A stretch of 45,139 nucleotides of DNA from J084 sp964471405 (GTDB lineage Bacteria > Pseudomonadota > Alphaproteobacteria > Sphingomonadales > Rhodothalassiaceae), in assembly GCA_964471405.1 (NCBI GenBank), contig CAYYGH010000015.1, forward strand, positions 1 through 45,139, given 5' to 3'. The translations under genes and the position numbers were made by a program. A model generated the notes under the pieces. That model did not search any database, had not been told where the DNA came from, and was given only the letters and a program-made list of their open reading frames with translations. Position 1 is the stretch's first letter. Every line of letters begins with the position of its first letter. Shown here in pieces: positions 9,588-17,856 of the stretch.

Positions 9588-10211
9588 TCAATGCCCGTGA
9601 GGAGAATCGCCTCCTGCCTCATCATCATGATCATGAGAGGCGGCATCATGGGAAGCGGCCTGGTCCTTCATGGGCTGGTGATCATGATCATGCTCATGCG
9701 CGGTTCCGTGACCGTGAGCGGCCCCGCCCGGTGCGCCATGGTGGTGATCACCCGCTTCCGGCTGCGGCAGGCGCAGGACGCCGAGGCCATGGCGATAGAC
9801 GAGCTCCGCCCCCTTGTAGCCGACGACCGTGAGCGAAGCGGCGGCAATGAGCAGGATGATGACGAAGAGCGAGGAAGGCGCGCGCCCCTTGCGGCCGTCG
9901 CGCCAGGCCCAGACGGCCAGCAGCAGGATGGCGAGCGCGGTCGGCACCGCCCAGTTGCGATGATCGGTCATCGCGAGATGCGCGGGCTCGTCATGCGCGA
10001 CGGTGTTGTAGGCATCGAATCCGGCTGCGATCGTGGCCAACGTGATCAGCGCGCCGGCGATGAGCGCCCAGCGTCCCGCGACGACGCCTTCGGCATGCGG
10101 ATCGTCCGGCCGTCGGATCCTGGCGACAAGGTAGAAGAGCGCGGCCATCGTCACCAGCGCGATCGTGAAATGCACCAGCAAGGGATGCCAGTTCGGTATG
10201 ATTTCGATCAT
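9588..10211 (-). CDS. DUF2231 membrane protein with histidine-rich tail
   Basis: A 207-residue integral membrane protein. The N-terminal motif WHPLLVHFTIALV and four hydrophobic segments (about 11-31, 46-66, 88-104, 114-132) mark the DUF2231 family. The last 52 residues are unusual, holding 14 histidines plus many Asp and Glu in clusters such as DHHHG and HEHDHDH, a classic metal-chelating tail. Its ATG overlaps the cusA stop (TGATG), so it is translationally coupled and last in the copper operon. I infer a role in binding or buffering copper or silver at the inner membrane. The family itself has no settled function. Confidence 0.85.
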   Translation of the reverse strand: MIEIIPNWHPLLVHFTIALVTMAALFYLVARIRRPDDPHAEGVVAGRWALIAGALITLATIAAGFDAYNTVAHDEPAHLAMTDHRNWAVPTALAILLLAVWAWRDGRKGRAPSSLFVIILLIAAASLTVVGYKGAELVYRHGLGVLRLPQPEAGDHHHGAPGGAAHGHGTAHEHDHDHQPMKDQAASHDAASHDHDDEAGGDSPHGH

Positions 10212-13200
10212 CAGCAGGTTTCCTCCCTTTCCGTTTGTTTCAGCTCCCCGGCCGCCAGTCTGGCAAGTTGTCGGCGCTGCGACAAGAGAAAGACGGCCGG
10301 GATGACGAGCAGGATCAGCAGCGTCGCGCTCGCCATGCCGCCGACCATCGGAGCGGCGATGCGCCGCATCACCTCCGAACCCGTTCCCGATCCCAGCATG
10401 ATCGGCAGCAGGCCGGCGATGATGACGCTCACCGTCATCATGATCGGCCGGATGCGCATCAGTGCCCCGTCGATCACCGCCTCGCGCAGGTCATCCATCG
10501 TCGGCCGGCGCCCGGCCTCGGCACAGGCAGCGCGACGGGCGGCCCAGGCCTGATTAAGATAGACCATCATCAGCACGCCGATCTCGACCGCAACACCTGC
10601 CAGCGCGATGAATCCGACACCGACCGCGACCGAGAGATCGTAGTTCAGCCAGACCAGCAGCCACAGGCCGCCGACGAGCGAGAGCGGCAGGGTCGCGAAG
10701 ATGATCGCGACATCCGCAAGTCGCCGGAAATTGAGATAGAGCAGCAGCAGGATGACGACGAGCGCCACCGGCACCACGAGCATGAGACGCGCCTTGGCCC
10801 GCTGCATATATTCGTATTGGCCGGACCACGACAGCGAATAGCCGGGCGGCAGGTCGAGCTGTTCGGCGACTGCCTTCTGGGCCGCGCGCACGTAGGAACC
10901 GATATCGACATCACGGATGTCCACATAGATCCAGCCATTGAGCCGCGCGTTCTCGGAGCGGATGACGCCGGGGCCGTCCGAGATGCGGATGTCGGCGACC
11001 CGGCCCAGCGGGATCTCCGCACCGGAAGCTGTCACGATCGGCAGTTCCTTCAGGCGCGCGACCGAATCGCGCACCTCGCGCGGATAGCGCAGATTGATCG
11101 GATAGCGCTCCGGCCCTTCGACGCTTTCGCTCACCGACATGCCGCCGATGGCGGTGCGCACGATGTCCTGCACGTCGGCGATGTTGAGGCCGAAGCGGGC
11201 GGCCTTCATCCGATCAATGTCGATGTCGATGAAGCGCCCGCCCGTGACCCGCTCGGCATAGACGGAGGCCGTGCCGGGAAGGTCGCGGATGATCTGCTCG
11301 ATCTCTTCGCCGATCTCGGCGATCGTCTCGAGATCCGGTCCCGCGACCTTGATGCCCACCGGGGTCTTGATTCCGGTGGCCAGCATGTCGATGCGGTTCT
11401 TGATCGGCATGATCCAGACATTGGTGAGACTGGGGATCTGCACCAGCCGGTCGAGCTCGCGCTTCAATTTCTCGGTCGTCATGCCGGGACGCCACTGGTC
11501 ACGGGGCTTGAGCTGAATGGTCGCCTCCACCATCGACAGCGGCGCCGGATCGGTGGCGGTCTCCGCACGGCCCGCCTTGGCGTAGACGGATTTGACTTCC
11601 GGCACCTGCATGATCAGCTCGTTGGCCTGCTGGATGAACTGCGCCATCTTGCCGGCCGAGACCGCCGGAAAGGCGCTCGGCATGTAGAGCAGATCGCCTT
11701 CGTCCAGATCCGGCATGAATTCGGATCCGAGCTTCTGCCAGGGCACCACTGCGCTCGCCATCAGCAGGAGAGCCGCAACGAGCACCGGCCAGGGATGCCG
11801 CAGCACGACATCGATGAACGGCCGGTATCCCGCGATCAGCAGGCGGTTGACGGGATTCCTGTGTTCCGGCGTGATCCGCCCGCGGATGAACAGCCCCATC
11901 AGCACCGGAACCAGTGTCACCGAGAGGATGCTGGCGGCCGCCATCGCATAGGTCTTGGTGAAGGCGAGCGGGCTGAAGAGCCGGCCCTCCTGGCCCTGGA
12001 GCGCGAAGACGGGCACGAAGCTCAAGGTGATGATGAGGAGCGAGAAGAACAGCGGCGGGCCCACCTCGACCGCGGCATCCGCGACGATGCGCCATCGCGC
12101 CCGGCCTTCCAGCGGCGTGCGCTCGGCATGTTTGTGGAGATTCTCGATCATCACGATGGTCGCATCCACCATCGCGCCGATGGCAATCGCGATGCCGCCC
12201 AAGGACATGATGTTGGCGTTGATGCCCTGTGCGTGCATGACGATGAAGGCGGCAAGAACCCCCAAGGGCAGCGAGAGCACGACGACCAGCGCCGATCGCA
12301 GGTGGAACAGGAACAGCCCGCAGACCAGCGCGACGATGATGAATTCCTCGACGAGCTTCTCATTGAGCGTGGCGACGGCCCGCTTGATGAGCGAGGAGCG
12401 GTCGTAGGTCGTCACCAGCTCGACACCTTGGGGCAGGCTCTTCTTCAGGCTGGCTAGCTTTTCCTTCACCCGGTCGATGACGGCCAGCGCGTTCTCGCCG
12501 AAGCGCATGATGATGACGCCGCCGACCGCCTCACCCTCGCCGTTGAGCTCGCCGATGCCCCGGCGCAGATCCGGCCCGAAGCGCACGTCCGCCACGTCTT
12601 TCAGCAGGATCGGCGTGCCGTGCTTCGTCACCCCCACGGGTATGGCCTTCAGATCGTCGAGGGAATCGACATAGCCGGTGGCGCGGATCATGTATTCGGC
12701 TTCCGCCATCTCGATCACGCGTCCGCCGGTTTCCTGGTTGCCGCGCCGGATGGCTTCGACGATGGTCTTGAGCGGCAGGCCGTAGGCGCGCAGGCGATCG
12801 GGATCCACCACCACCTGATACTGGCGCTTCATGCCGCCAATGGTGGCGACCTCCGCCACGCCGGGCACGGTCTGCAGCTCGTATTTGAGGAACCAGTCCT
12901 GGATGCTGGTGAGCTCGGAAATATCGTGCCGGCCCGTGCGATCGACGAGGGTGTACTGGAAGACCCATCCCACCCCGGTGGCGTCAGGCCCCAGTGCGGG
13001 GCGCGCACCCTCGGGCAGCGTCGGGGCGACCTGGCTCAGGTATTCCAGCACCCGCGAACGCGCCCAGTAGAGATCGGTGCCGTCCTCGAAGATCACGTAG
13101 ACATAGGAGTCGTTGAAGAAGGAGTAGCCGCGCACGGTCACCGCTCCCGGCACGCTCAGCATCGCGGTGGTCAGGGGATAGGTGACCTGGTCCTCGACCA

Positions 13201-13378
13201 CCTGCGGGGCCTGGCCCGGATAGGTGGTCTTGATGATCACCTGCACGTCCGAGAGATCCGGAATCGCATCAAGCGGTGTCCGCTTCACGGCATAGAGGCC
13301 GGCGAATGCCAGCAGCACCGCGAAGACGAGCACCAGAAAGCGGTTTTCGGTGGACCAGCGGATGAGCCGCGCGATCAT
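10211..13378 (-). CDS. cusA: CusA-type copper/silver RND efflux permease
   Basis: A 1055-residue heavy-metal RND (HME) inner-membrane pump exporting Cu(I)/Ag(I) across the envelope. It has the TM4 relay of the metal branch (GAMVDATIVMIEN, one Asp) and the TM10 glutamate in AGVAVEIGVLMMVYLN. The methionines that pass Cu(I) in E. coli CusA are present in context: GDLLYMPS, APLSMVEATIQLKP and RIDMLATGIKTPVG. These favour copper/silver over the cobalt-zinc-cadmium CzcA type. The start overlaps the adaptor stop by 4 bases (ATGA), and the stop overlaps the DUF2231 start, so the tripartite pump is made as one coupled unit. Confidence 0.95.
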   Translation of the reverse strand: MIARLIRWSTENRFLVLVFAVLLAFAGLYAVKRTPLDAIPDLSDVQVIIKTTYPGQAPQVVEDQVTYPLTTAMLSVPGAVTVRGYSFFNDSYVYVIFEDGTDLYWARSRVLEYLSQVAPTLPEGARPALGPDATGVGWVFQYTLVDRTGRHDISELTSIQDWFLKYELQTVPGVAEVATIGGMKRQYQVVVDPDRLRAYGLPLKTIVEAIRRGNQETGGRVIEMAEAEYMIRATGYVDSLDDLKAIPVGVTKHGTPILLKDVADVRFGPDLRRGIGELNGEGEAVGGVIIMRFGENALAVIDRVKEKLASLKKSLPQGVELVTTYDRSSLIKRAVATLNEKLVEEFIIVALVCGLFLFHLRSALVVVLSLPLGVLAAFIVMHAQGINANIMSLGGIAIAIGAMVDATIVMIENLHKHAERTPLEGRARWRIVADAAVEVGPPLFFSLLIITLSFVPVFALQGQEGRLFSPLAFTKTYAMAAASILSVTLVPVLMGLFIRGRITPEHRNPVNRLLIAGYRPFIDVVLRHPWPVLVAALLLMASAVVPWQKLGSEFMPDLDEGDLLYMPSAFPAVSAGKMAQFIQQANELIMQVPEVKSVYAKAGRAETATDPAPLSMVEATIQLKPRDQWRPGMTTEKLKRELDRLVQIPSLTNVWIMPIKNRIDMLATGIKTPVGIKVAGPDLETIAEIGEEIEQIIRDLPGTASVYAERVTGGRFIDIDIDRMKAARFGLNIADVQDIVRTAIGGMSVSESVEGPERYPINLRYPREVRDSVARLKELPIVTASGAEIPLGRVADIRISDGPGVIRSENARLNGWIYVDIRDVDIGSYVRAAQKAVAEQLDLPPGYSLSWSGQYEYMQRAKARLMLVVPVALVVILLLLYLNFRRLADVAIIFATLPLSLVGGLWLLVWLNYDLSVAVGVGFIALAGVAVEIGVLMMVYLNQAWAARRAACAEAGRRPTMDDLREAVIDGALMRIRPIMMTVSVIIAGLLPIMLGSGTGSEVMRRIAAPMVGGMASATLLILLVIPAVFLLSQRRQLARLAAGELKQTEREETC

Positions 13379-14649
13379 CGGCCGCCTCCCGCCGCGTCAT
13401 GCGCGGGCTGCTCGGCGTGCCGCGTCGGGCCCGCATCGTTCTTTTCGCCGGGGGTCATGCGCAGGATGGTGCCGGCGAGGCTGGCTTCCGAATCGATCAG
13501 GAACTGGGCGGAGGTCACCACCCGCTCACCCTCTTCAAGCCCTTCGAGAATTTCGATCTTCTCGCCGCTTTCGAGACCGGAGACCACTTGCGCCGGCCGG
13601 AAGCGGCCATCGCCCAGCGCCAGAATCACCCGCTCGTTGCGCCCGGTGCGGATCAACGCCTCGCGCGGGATGACCAGCGCATTCGCCTTCGGGGACGCAT
13701 GGATGGTGGCGAAGGCATACATGTCGGGCTTCAGGGCCTCGTCCGGATTGGCGAAGACGAGGCGCAGCTTCACCGTGCGGGATTTCGGATCGATGGTCGG
13801 ATAGACATAGTCCACGGTGCCGGCAAAGCGGCGTCCCGGCAGATAGGCGAGGGTGATCTCGGCTGCATCGCCGGCCTTCACCCAGGGCGCCTGATCTTCG
13901 AAGACGTCGACCAGCACCCACACGCGCTTCAGATCCGCGATGCTCATGATGGTCGTGGCGGGCGTCACATACATGCCTTCCGCCACATTGAGCGCGACCA
14001 GATAGCCGTCCTGCGGCGCAAGGATCCGCACCCACTCGTCCGGCTTGCGGCGCTTGGCGAGCCGGCGGATCTGGGGCTCGCTCATGCCGAGTGCCTTCAG
14101 CCGTTCGGCAGCCGCCTCGATCAGGCTCTTCTGGCCGATGCCGAGCGCCTGGATGTACTGGACCTGGGCATCGACAAGATCGGGTGAGTAGATTTCCAGC
14201 AGCAGCTGGCCTTTCTTCACCCGTTCGCCCGATGCCTTGACATGCAGGCGTTCGATCCAGCCCGCCGCACGCACATGCAGATGGCTGAGAAGATTTTCAT
14301 CCGGAGTGACGAGGCCGACCGTCTCGATGCGGCGGTGGAGGGTGACGCGCTCGGCCGCCGCGGTGCGCACGCCCAGATTCTGGACCACGGCAGGGTCGAT
14401 CCGGACCACCGTCTTGTCCGGCGGTTCCTCGCCCTCATAGACGGGGATCAGATCCATGCCCATCGGCGACTTGCCCGGCTTGTCGGAGCGGTAGGTGGGA
14501 TCCATCGGCGCGACCCAGTAGAGAATCCGGCGTTCCTTCGTGGCGGCCTTCTCGTCACCGCCGGCGCCCGTGCTGCGGGCCAGCCACCAGCCGCCGGCTG
14601 CGCTGACGACAATGAGGACACACATGGCGAGCAGGGTGCGGGTCTTCAT
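13375..14649 (-). CDS. cusB: CusB-type periplasmic adaptor
   Basis: A 424-residue membrane-fusion protein for the CusA pump. An N-terminal signal/anchor (LLAMCVLIVVSAAGGWWLA) is followed by a heavy-metal-binding module around residues 42-71 (YWVAPMDPTYRSDKPGKSPM). In this module the usual cysteines of the P-type ATPase version are replaced by methionines, as expected for periplasmic Cu(I). Lipoyl/barrel-sandwich halves (GWIERLHVKASGERVKKGQL and ILAPQDGYLVALNVAEGMYV) flank a helical hairpin. The ATG overlaps the stop of the channel gene (TGATG). The C-terminus is Gly/His-rich and variable. Confidence 0.93.
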   Translation of the reverse strand: MKTRTLLAMCVLIVVSAAGGWWLARSTGAGGDEKAATKERRILYWVAPMDPTYRSDKPGKSPMGMDLIPVYEGEEPPDKTVVRIDPAVVQNLGVRTAAAERVTLHRRIETVGLVTPDENLLSHLHVRAAGWIERLHVKASGERVKKGQLLLEIYSPDLVDAQVQYIQALGIGQKSLIEAAAERLKALGMSEPQIRRLAKRRKPDEWVRILAPQDGYLVALNVAEGMYVTPATTIMSIADLKRVWVLVDVFEDQAPWVKAGDAAEITLAYLPGRRFAGTVDYVYPTIDPKSRTVKLRLVFANPDEALKPDMYAFATIHASPKANALVIPREALIRTGRNERVILALGDGRFRPAQVVSGLESGEKIEILEGLEEGERVVTSAQFLIDSEASLAGTILRMTPGEKNDAGPTRHAEQPAHDAAGGGR

Positions 14650-15947
14650 CAGGTGTCTCCTTCAAGAAACAGCAGTTCGGCCTGGGTTCTGGCGCGCTCG
14701 ACCTCCAGTTTGAGCGCGGTGATCTCGGCATCGAGCTCGGCGAGCCGCGCGCGGATGAGCTCGGCGAAGTCCACGACGGCCGAGCGGTAGGAGTTGAGCG
14801 CGGCTTCGGTGGTGTCGCCGGCGCGCACGGTCACCACCTCGCGGTAGAGTCTCGCGCGCTCGTTCAGCCGCTCCCAGTCGGCTGCGGCCCGGTCCAACCG
14901 CCTGTTCAGCTCTTTGAGCAGCAGATCACGATCGAGGCGGGCCGCCGACTCTTGCGCTTTTGCGGCGGCCAGCCGCTTGTCCTGGCGCTTGGCGGTGAAG
15001 ATCGGCAGATCCATGATGACGCCGGCGCTTGCAAAGTCCGTCTGCCGGCCGCCGCGCACGCCATAGCCGACCTCGGCCGTGAATCCCGGCTTGTACTGCT
15101 GGCGGGCGATCGCGATCTCCGCCCGGCGCGCGGCGATCACCGCATCGGCCACGCGCACGGATGGATGGCTGACAAGAGCGGCCCGGATTCCCTCTATCGG
15201 GGAGGGAGCCGGCAGCACGGGCAAATCCTCGGGCACGGGGCGGGCGGCCCGCTCGGGCCCGATCCAGCGGGCCAGCTCGGCTCGGGCGCGCGCGATCTGG
15301 CGGTCGATCTCGATCAGGCGGTCATCCAGCACCGCCAGCTCGAAGCGCGCGCGCAGCACATCCTCGCTCGAGCCCTTGCCGGCCGCAAAACTGCCCGAGG
15401 CGACCGTCTCAAGCCCGGCCACGGCCAGCCGGCTTTCGGCGACGAAGCGGCGCGCGTGGGTCCAATAGTAAAGGTCGAGCCAGGCCTGCCGGATCGCCAG
15501 CACGAGCTGACGACGGGCAAGCGCCATGCGCGCGCGTTCGGCCGCGGCTTCCGCCTCGCGCCGCGCACGGCTGTAGTGGAGCGTGCGGCCGCGCGGGAAG
15601 GCCTGCTGGAGCGCGATCTGGATCTGGGTCATCGGCGTGTCGCCGAGGCGGAAGCTGTCGACCGGAAAGCTCTGCAGGCGAAAGCGCAGCTTGGGGTCGG
15701 GCAGCTGGGCGTCGGCGATCGCCGCTTCCCGTTTGCCGGCGGCGCGCCGGGCAAAGCGCAGGATGCTGGGATCGTCCGCATCGAGACCGGCGCGCACCGC
15801 CTCGTCAAGGGTGAGGGGCCGAAGACCTCCTTCCGGTTCGGCCGACACGCCGGTCCGGGGTGTGCAGACGAGAGCCAGCAGCACAAGAGCGGCACGGATG
15901 AGATGCGCGGGGAAACGATGGTGGTTTCGCGGCCACCACCCCGTCAC
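14649..15947 (-). CDS. TolC-family outer-membrane channel (CusC-like)
   Basis: The outer-membrane efflux protein of the Cus system. After a signal peptide (LIRAALVLLALVCTPRTGVS) come two OEP repeats with long Ala/Arg/Glu-rich helices and short strands, for example ARMALARRQLVLAIRQAWLD and the second-repeat segment AVVDFAELIRARLAELDAEI. Three starts are possible: GTG at 15947 (normal n-region length), ATG at 15995/15998, and ATG at 16034. None has a good ribosome binding site. The 16034 option would run through a perfect hairpin at 16003-16023 (GCGGGAC, 7-nt loop, GTCCCGC), so I prefer a start after it. The stop overlaps the cusB ATG. Like CusC it probably trimerises, but lipidation is not evident. 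Confidence 0.82.
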   Translation of the reverse strand: MTGWWPRNHHRFPAHLIRAALVLLALVCTPRTGVSAEPEGGLRPLTLDEAVRAGLDADDPSILRFARRAAGKREAAIADAQLPDPKLRFRLQSFPVDSFRLGDTPMTQIQIALQQAFPRGRTLHYSRARREAEAAAERARMALARRQLVLAIRQAWLDLYYWTHARRFVAESRLAVAGLETVASGSFAAGKGSSEDVLRARFELAVLDDRLIEIDRQIARARAELARWIGPERAARPVPEDLPVLPAPSPIEGIRAALVSHPSVRVADAVIAARRAEIAIARQQYKPGFTAEVGYGVRGGRQTDFASAGVIMDLPIFTAKRQDKRLAAAKAQESAARLDRDLLLKELNRRLDRAAADWERLNERARLYREVVTVRAGDTTEAALNSYRSAVVDFAELIRARLAELDAEITALKLEVERARTQAELLFLEGDT

Positions 15948-16067
15948 GGGGGGAAGCGGATCATGAAAAGCAGTCCGTCCTGTCTGTCCTGTCATCATGA
16001 GCGCGGGACGGTGGACGTCCCGCAGGATACGCATCCGACGGGCATAGGCGGCCCGCCGGCGGTCGTC

Positions 16068-16439
16068 TCAGATGGTGGACGGACGGGGAGGGGCGAGAGC
16101 CGGGGGCTCGGCATGCGCGGCCGGCCGGCGCATGCCGCCCGGACCGGGAAGGGAGCCACAGCCTTGCGCGGACGCACAGGCGGGGGCGGCCGCCATCACG
16201 GCACCGCAGCAGGCCATGCCCGCCCCGCCGCCGCAGCAGGAGGGCATAGGCCCATGGTGCTGCCCGGCGCAGGCGGCGCTCGGCTCAGCGGCCGCGGCAA
16301 ACGTCGGCGATCCGACGGCACAGGCGGCCTCCTGCGCCATGGGCGCGTCATGCGGGGATCCGGAATGCGCGAAGGCCGGCCGGCCTACCACGGCCCAGGC
16401 CACCACGGCCAGCACCGCAAGGATGAGGGGCGCGGGCAT
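16068..16439 (-). CDS. Small secreted Cys/His/Met-rich protein, probable copper binder
   Basis: A predicted 123-residue protein, first in the copper operon. It has a clear signal peptide (MPAPLILAVLAVVAW then VVGRPAFA, cleavage probably before HSG). The mature part has eight cysteines (about 40, 57, 68, 69, 77, 78, 88, 94), with two CC pairs in a Gly-rich centre (SCCGGG and ACCGA), a HHGPMP motif and several methionines. I do not recognise a named family. The composition and position upstream of the TolC-cusB-cusA genes suggest a periplasmic Cu(I)/Ag(I) buffer. The ribosome binding site is weak and longer in-frame starts exist at 16490 and 16523, so coding status is likely but not certain. 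Confidence 0.6.
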   Translation of the reverse strand: MPAPLILAVLAVVAWAVVGRPAFAHSGSPHDAPMAQEAACAVGSPTFAAAAEPSAACAGQHHGPMPSCCGGGAGMACCGAVMAAAPACASAQGCGSLPGPGGMRRPAAHAEPPALAPPRPSTI

Positions 16440-16533
16440 GTGGCCCACGCCCCGCCCGCAGCCGATTCGTGATGGATGAGTCCGAATCATCCCATGAGCC
16501 GTTCGATCGCGCCCGCTTCGCAAGCGGCATTCG

Positions 16534-16564
16534 ATACACTACAGGGGTATGTGAAATCCGTCAA
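16534..16564 (-). promoter_or_regulatory. Candidate promoter with metal-regulator-like dyad for the copper operon
   Basis: On the minus strand TTGACG (16559-16564) lies 17 bases before TAGTGT (16536-16541). The -35 is good and the -10 is poor. Overlapping the -10 and spacer is an imperfect dyad ATAC-9 nt-GTAT (16534-16550) containing a run of four G/C. CsoR/RcnR-type repressors bind G-tract dyads with A/T-rich ends, and MerR-type activators bind within promoter spacers, so either could act here. No regulator gene is in the window. The position, about 95 bases upstream of the Cys-rich gene, fits. Confidence 0.35.
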
Positions 16565-16586
16565 GCGCGTTTCGATGCCGTCTTGG

Positions 16587-16599
16587 GCGGCGAAGCCGC
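16587..16599 (-). terminator. Possible hairpin terminator after the RiPP biosynthetic operon
   Basis: GCGGC-TTC-GCCGC on the minus strand, 18 bases after the P450 stop. The stem is short, GC-rich and tightly looped, but no U-run follows, so it may only be a 3' end stabiliser or chance in GC-rich DNA. Confidence 0.25.
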
Positions 16600-16617
16600 G
16601 CGGCCTCACCCGCCGGC

Positions 16618-17856
16618 TCACCCGAAGGCCAAAGGCATCCGCATGGGCCCCGCGATCGCGGGCTTCGGGTTCCAGACGATCTTCTCCTCCACCACCCGCG
16701 GCGGGCGGGGAAGAGCCAGCAGCGCCTCGATCAGCGCCGTCGCATGAATGCGGGCGAGCGCGGCGCCGAGGCAGTGGTGGTGGCCGCGGCCGAAGGCGAG
16801 ATGCGGGTTGGGATCGCGCGTGGGATCGAAGCGATCGGGGTCGGGGAAGGTTTGCGGGTCGCGGTTGGCGATGGCGATCCCTGCGATTACGACCCGCCCG
16901 CGCGGAATGCGGAGCGGGCCGAGAGAAAGATCCGTGGCGGCTATGCGCACCATCATCGCCACCGAGCCGTCGAGCCGCAGGCTTTCCTCCACGAAGCCGG
17001 GCAGAAGCGACGGGTCGGCGTGCAGCCGCGCCCGGATGTCGGCGTCCTTGAGCAGCCGCCGCACGAGGGCGGCATAGAAGGTCGGGCCCGTATCGAGGCC
17101 GTTGACGAGCAGCAGCAGGCACTGGCCGGCGAATTCCTCGGCCGAGACGATCTCCCCGTTCTCCTCTGCCGCAAGCAGGGCGTCGTAGAGGTCGCCGTCG
17201 CCGCCCGCCGCGGCCTTTCGCGCGCGCCGGCGGGCCCGCTCCTCCTCGAGGAGGGCGCGGAAGGCGGCGAGCGTCGCTTTCACCTCGGCCCGCTCCTCTT
17301 CTTCCAGCCTGAACCGCATGATCTGATCGGCGAGCAGACGCGCCCAGCTGTGGAGCATGGCCGGGTCCGCCGCCTGCCAGCCGAGCAGCCGCCGGCTGGT
17401 GGCGAGCACGAGCGGCTCGGCCACTTCCGAGACGAACTCGACCTCGGCCCCGCTCGCGAGCAGATCCGCAAAACGGGCCGTAAGCGAGCGACGGATGTCG
17501 CCTGCCAGGGCGCGCAGGCGCCGGGCCGTGAAGAAGCGCGCAAGGATGCGGCGCAGGCGCGTGTGCACCGGGGGATCGTGCATGACGAGCGAGGCGCGCA
17601 TGAGATCGTCGAGCTCGGGCAGGCCGGAGACCGGGACGGGGAAGGGGATTCGCGCGACATCGATGGTCGCGTCAGGATGCACGGCAAGCGCGGCTGCGGC
17701 GTCGTGCGCGCGCAGGAAGACCACATTGTCGCCGAGCGGGAAGACGGGCGGCATCTCGGCGTGCAGGGCGCGTGCGAGATCGGCAAGCGCCGGCCCGGTC
17801 TGGTCATGGCCCAGCATGAACCGGCGGCAGCGGGACAGGAGCGCAGGCGACGTCAT
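16618..17856 (-). CDS. Cytochrome P450, tailoring enzyme of the RiPP cluster
   Basis: A 412-residue soluble bacterial P450. The Cys-ligand loop is canonical (FGRGHHHCLG, Cys362), the K-helix ExxR is E291-S-L-R294, and the I-helix oxygen-activation pair is present in NGLDTG (D255/T256), although the usual first residue Ala is Asn. The class-typical HDPPVHTRLRRI lies at about 93-104. The ATG at 17856 overlaps the dehydrogenase stop (ATGA), so it is translationally coupled and co-transcribed with the azole-forming enzymes. An upstream in-frame extension to 18081 lies wholly inside the dehydrogenase gene and is rejected. I infer that it hydroxylates or cross-links the heterocyclised peptide. No ferredoxin or reductase gene is nearby. 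Confidence 0.93.
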   Translation of the reverse strand: MTSPALLSRCRRFMLGHDQTGPALADLARALHAEMPPVFPLGDNVVFLRAHDAAAALAVHPDATIDVARIPFPVPVSGLPELDDLMRASLVMHDPPVHTRLRRILARFFTARRLRALAGDIRRSLTARFADLLASGAEVEFVSEVAEPLVLATSRRLLGWQAADPAMLHSWARLLADQIMRFRLEEEERAEVKATLAAFRALLEEERARRRARKAAAGGDGDLYDALLAAEENGEIVSAEEFAGQCLLLLVNGLDTGPTFYAALVRRLLKDADIRARLHADPSLLPGFVEESLRLDGSVAMMVRIAATDLSLGPLRIPRGRVVIAGIAIANRDPQTFPDPDRFDPTRDPNPHLAFGRGHHHCLGAALARIHATALIEALLALPRPPRVVEEKIVWNPKPAIAGPMRMPLAFG

